This document shows positions 20,817-21,441 of a stretch of DNA of 21,441 nucleotides, one piece after another. The DNA comes from a virus. The DNA is taken from the IMG/VR virus record IMGVR_UViG_3300044858_001981, positions 1-21,441 of that record. One strand, 5' to 3'. The notes beneath the pieces are model-generated. The model did no database searches and was not told where the DNA came from. It worked only from the letters and a program-made list of their open reading frames with translations. The position numbers were made by a program, and so were the translations under genes. Each line of letters opens with the position of its first letter. Within the stretch, counting starts at the first letter, position 1.

Positions 20817-20977
20817 ATCAGCCGCTCATCCACAGCGCATTTGTTTAGTATCCGGCAGAGAGATTCGGCCTCGCCGCCGTTCACAAGGTGAAAGCCGTAA
20901 CCGAACCGGCGCTCGCCCTTCTGACGCACACACCACATGTCGTAGTAGCTTGCGTCTCTAAAGCACTCCCATTCCAT
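20804..20977 (-). CDS. Hypothetical early-region protein (57 aa)
   Basis: A 57-residue protein beginning MEWECFRDASYYDMWCVRQK, with GERRFGYGFHLVNGGEAESL and ending DERLMEND. It has four Cys and several aromatic residues in a compact layout, but no recognised motif. ATG 20977 is preferred to GTG 20992 because it makes a TGATG junction with the upstream gene and has GGGAGA about 7 nt away. Cotranscribed with its neighbours. Confidence 0.7.
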   Translation of the reverse strand: MEWECFRDASYYDMWCVRQKGERRFGYGFHLVNGGEAESLCRILNKCAVDERLMEND

Positions 20978-20989
20978 CAATCGTTCTCC
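20974..20989 (-). repeat. Junction repeat carrying ribosome site, copy 1
   Basis: On the minus strand this reads GGAGAACGATTGATGG. It contains the upstream gene's last codons (Glu-Asn-Asp-stop), a GGAGA ribosome site, and the next gene's ATG. It matches copy 2 at 20801-20816 in 15 of 16 bases. Confidence 0.7.
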
Positions 20990-21318
20990 CACACGATCTT
21001 CCCGCCGCGCTTCTCGATGGCTGTGAGGAACTCTTCGCTGGCGGTTTTAGACCAGCCAAAGCCCATCTCGTTCATGACCTCAACCAGCGGATCGGGCTTG
21101 GCGATGATAAGGCCAACAATCGGGTGGCATGGCCCATCTGGCGGAACGTAACCGACATAGTTAGCCACCAGATCACTCACCTCCTGCCGGAAGGCTTCGT
21201 GCTGCTCGATGGCGCGGCAGAGGGCTTGGTAAAGTGGGTTTTTTGTGCGTTTTAGATACGCGCCACCCAACCCGCACTCATTCAACAGCGCCAGCGCCTT
21301 CTTCTCGATGTCGGTCAT
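20977..21318 (-). CDS. Hypothetical early-region protein (113 aa)
   Basis: A 113-residue protein starting MTDIEKKALALLNECGLGGA, mostly helical, with YQALCRAIEQHEAFRQEVSD, a Pro-containing middle (YVPPDGPCHPIVGL) and an ending KRGGKIVWEND. No family recognised with confidence. ATG 21318 is preferred over the longer frame starting near 21360, since AGGAG sits about 8 nt before it and the longer version would overlap the upstream gene. It joins the next gene by TGATG. Confidence 0.7.
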   Translation of the reverse strand: MTDIEKKALALLNECGLGGAYLKRTKNPLYQALCRAIEQHEAFRQEVSDLVANYVGYVPPDGPCHPIVGLIIAKPDPLVEVMNEMGFGWSKTASEEFLTAIEKRGGKIVWEND

Positions 21319-21332
21319 TTCCTCATCTCCTC

Positions 21333-21441
21333 TTAGCGGGGCTTGCCAGCAGCTTCCCACGAAGCAACTGCGTCAAGCCAGTCCTCGGCCTCGTCGATTT
21401 GGTTGCGGCACTGTTCGCACTCTGCCTCAATTTCAGCGTCA
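21333..21441 (-). CDS. C-terminal fragment of a small protein, cut by the window edge
   Basis: The minus-strand frame is open from the right edge to TAA at 21333-21335. The visible 35 residues (DAEIEAECEQCRNQIDEAED, then WLDAVASWEAAGKPR) are acidic and helical with a CxxC pair. The start lies outside the window. It precedes the 113-residue gene in the same direction, separated by 14 bases containing its AGGAG site. Confidence 0.6.
   Translation of the reverse strand, partial: DAEIEAECEQCRNQIDEAEDWLDAVASWEAAGKPR

Noticed and set aside
1-21441. CRISPR arrays, transposons, attachment sites, integrase, toxin-antitoxin or defence systems
   Set aside because: I looked for spaced direct repeats, transposase motifs and typical small gene pairs, and saw nothing supportable.

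Overview
This window is the structural and lysis half of a tailed double-stranded DNA phage (or prophage) genome with lambda-like siphovirus organisation. The wobble positions are mostly G/C. The style of several proteins (an Nu1-type small terminase, DUF6950-, DUF7936- and DUF3310-like proteins, a GH108-type lysozyme) suggests a phage of an alphaproteobacterium, perhaps a sphingomonad. That host guess is inference: there is no host gene, tRNA, attachment site, integrase or CRISPR here to confirm it.

Layout of the plus strand (1 to 20256), one nearly gapless block: the 3' end of a NUMOD-type homing endonuclease; small and large terminase (lambda Nu1/A type); a gpW-like connector; portal (gpB type); one very long gene fusing an N-terminal module, a Tudor-like domain, a prohead protease and an HK97-fold major capsid protein; a strong hairpin; two small head genes including a gpFII-like joiner; two tandem paralogous tail-end proteins; a 50-residue protein; the tail tube protein; a G/GT tail assembly chaperone pair joined by a -1 frameshift; the tape measure; two minor tail proteins; a DUF6950 (NlpC/P60-like) protein; a J-like tail tip protein; a tail fibre; and a DUF7936-like protein. 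Then comes the lysis cassette: a membrane/coiled-coil protein, a GH108 muramidase, a 55-residue holin candidate, an Rz-like inner spanin, and an Rz1 lipoprotein hidden in another frame inside Rz. A DEDDy exonuclease with a zinc ribbon ends the block.

Minus strand (20253 to the right edge): six small, tightly overlapping genes converging on the exonuclease, ending with a DUF3310 protein. They look like early or accessory genes. The two convergent blocks overlap by four bases at their stop codons.

The genes work as a standard assembly line: terminase packages DNA through the portal into a capsid matured by the fused protease; connector, joiner and terminator proteins close the head and tail; the tape measure and its G/GT chaperone set tail length; the tip, fibre and hydrolase-like proteins handle adsorption and entry; holin, muramidase and spanins lyse the host. 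No stretch over 300 bases lacks a gene. The most notable items are the protease-capsid fusion with an internal, Shine-Dalgarno-backed capsid start, the GGGAAAC slippery site, the nested Rz1, and a composition island with an out-of-frame membrane ORF inside the capsid fusion gene. I saw no defence system, toxin-antitoxin pair or retroelement.
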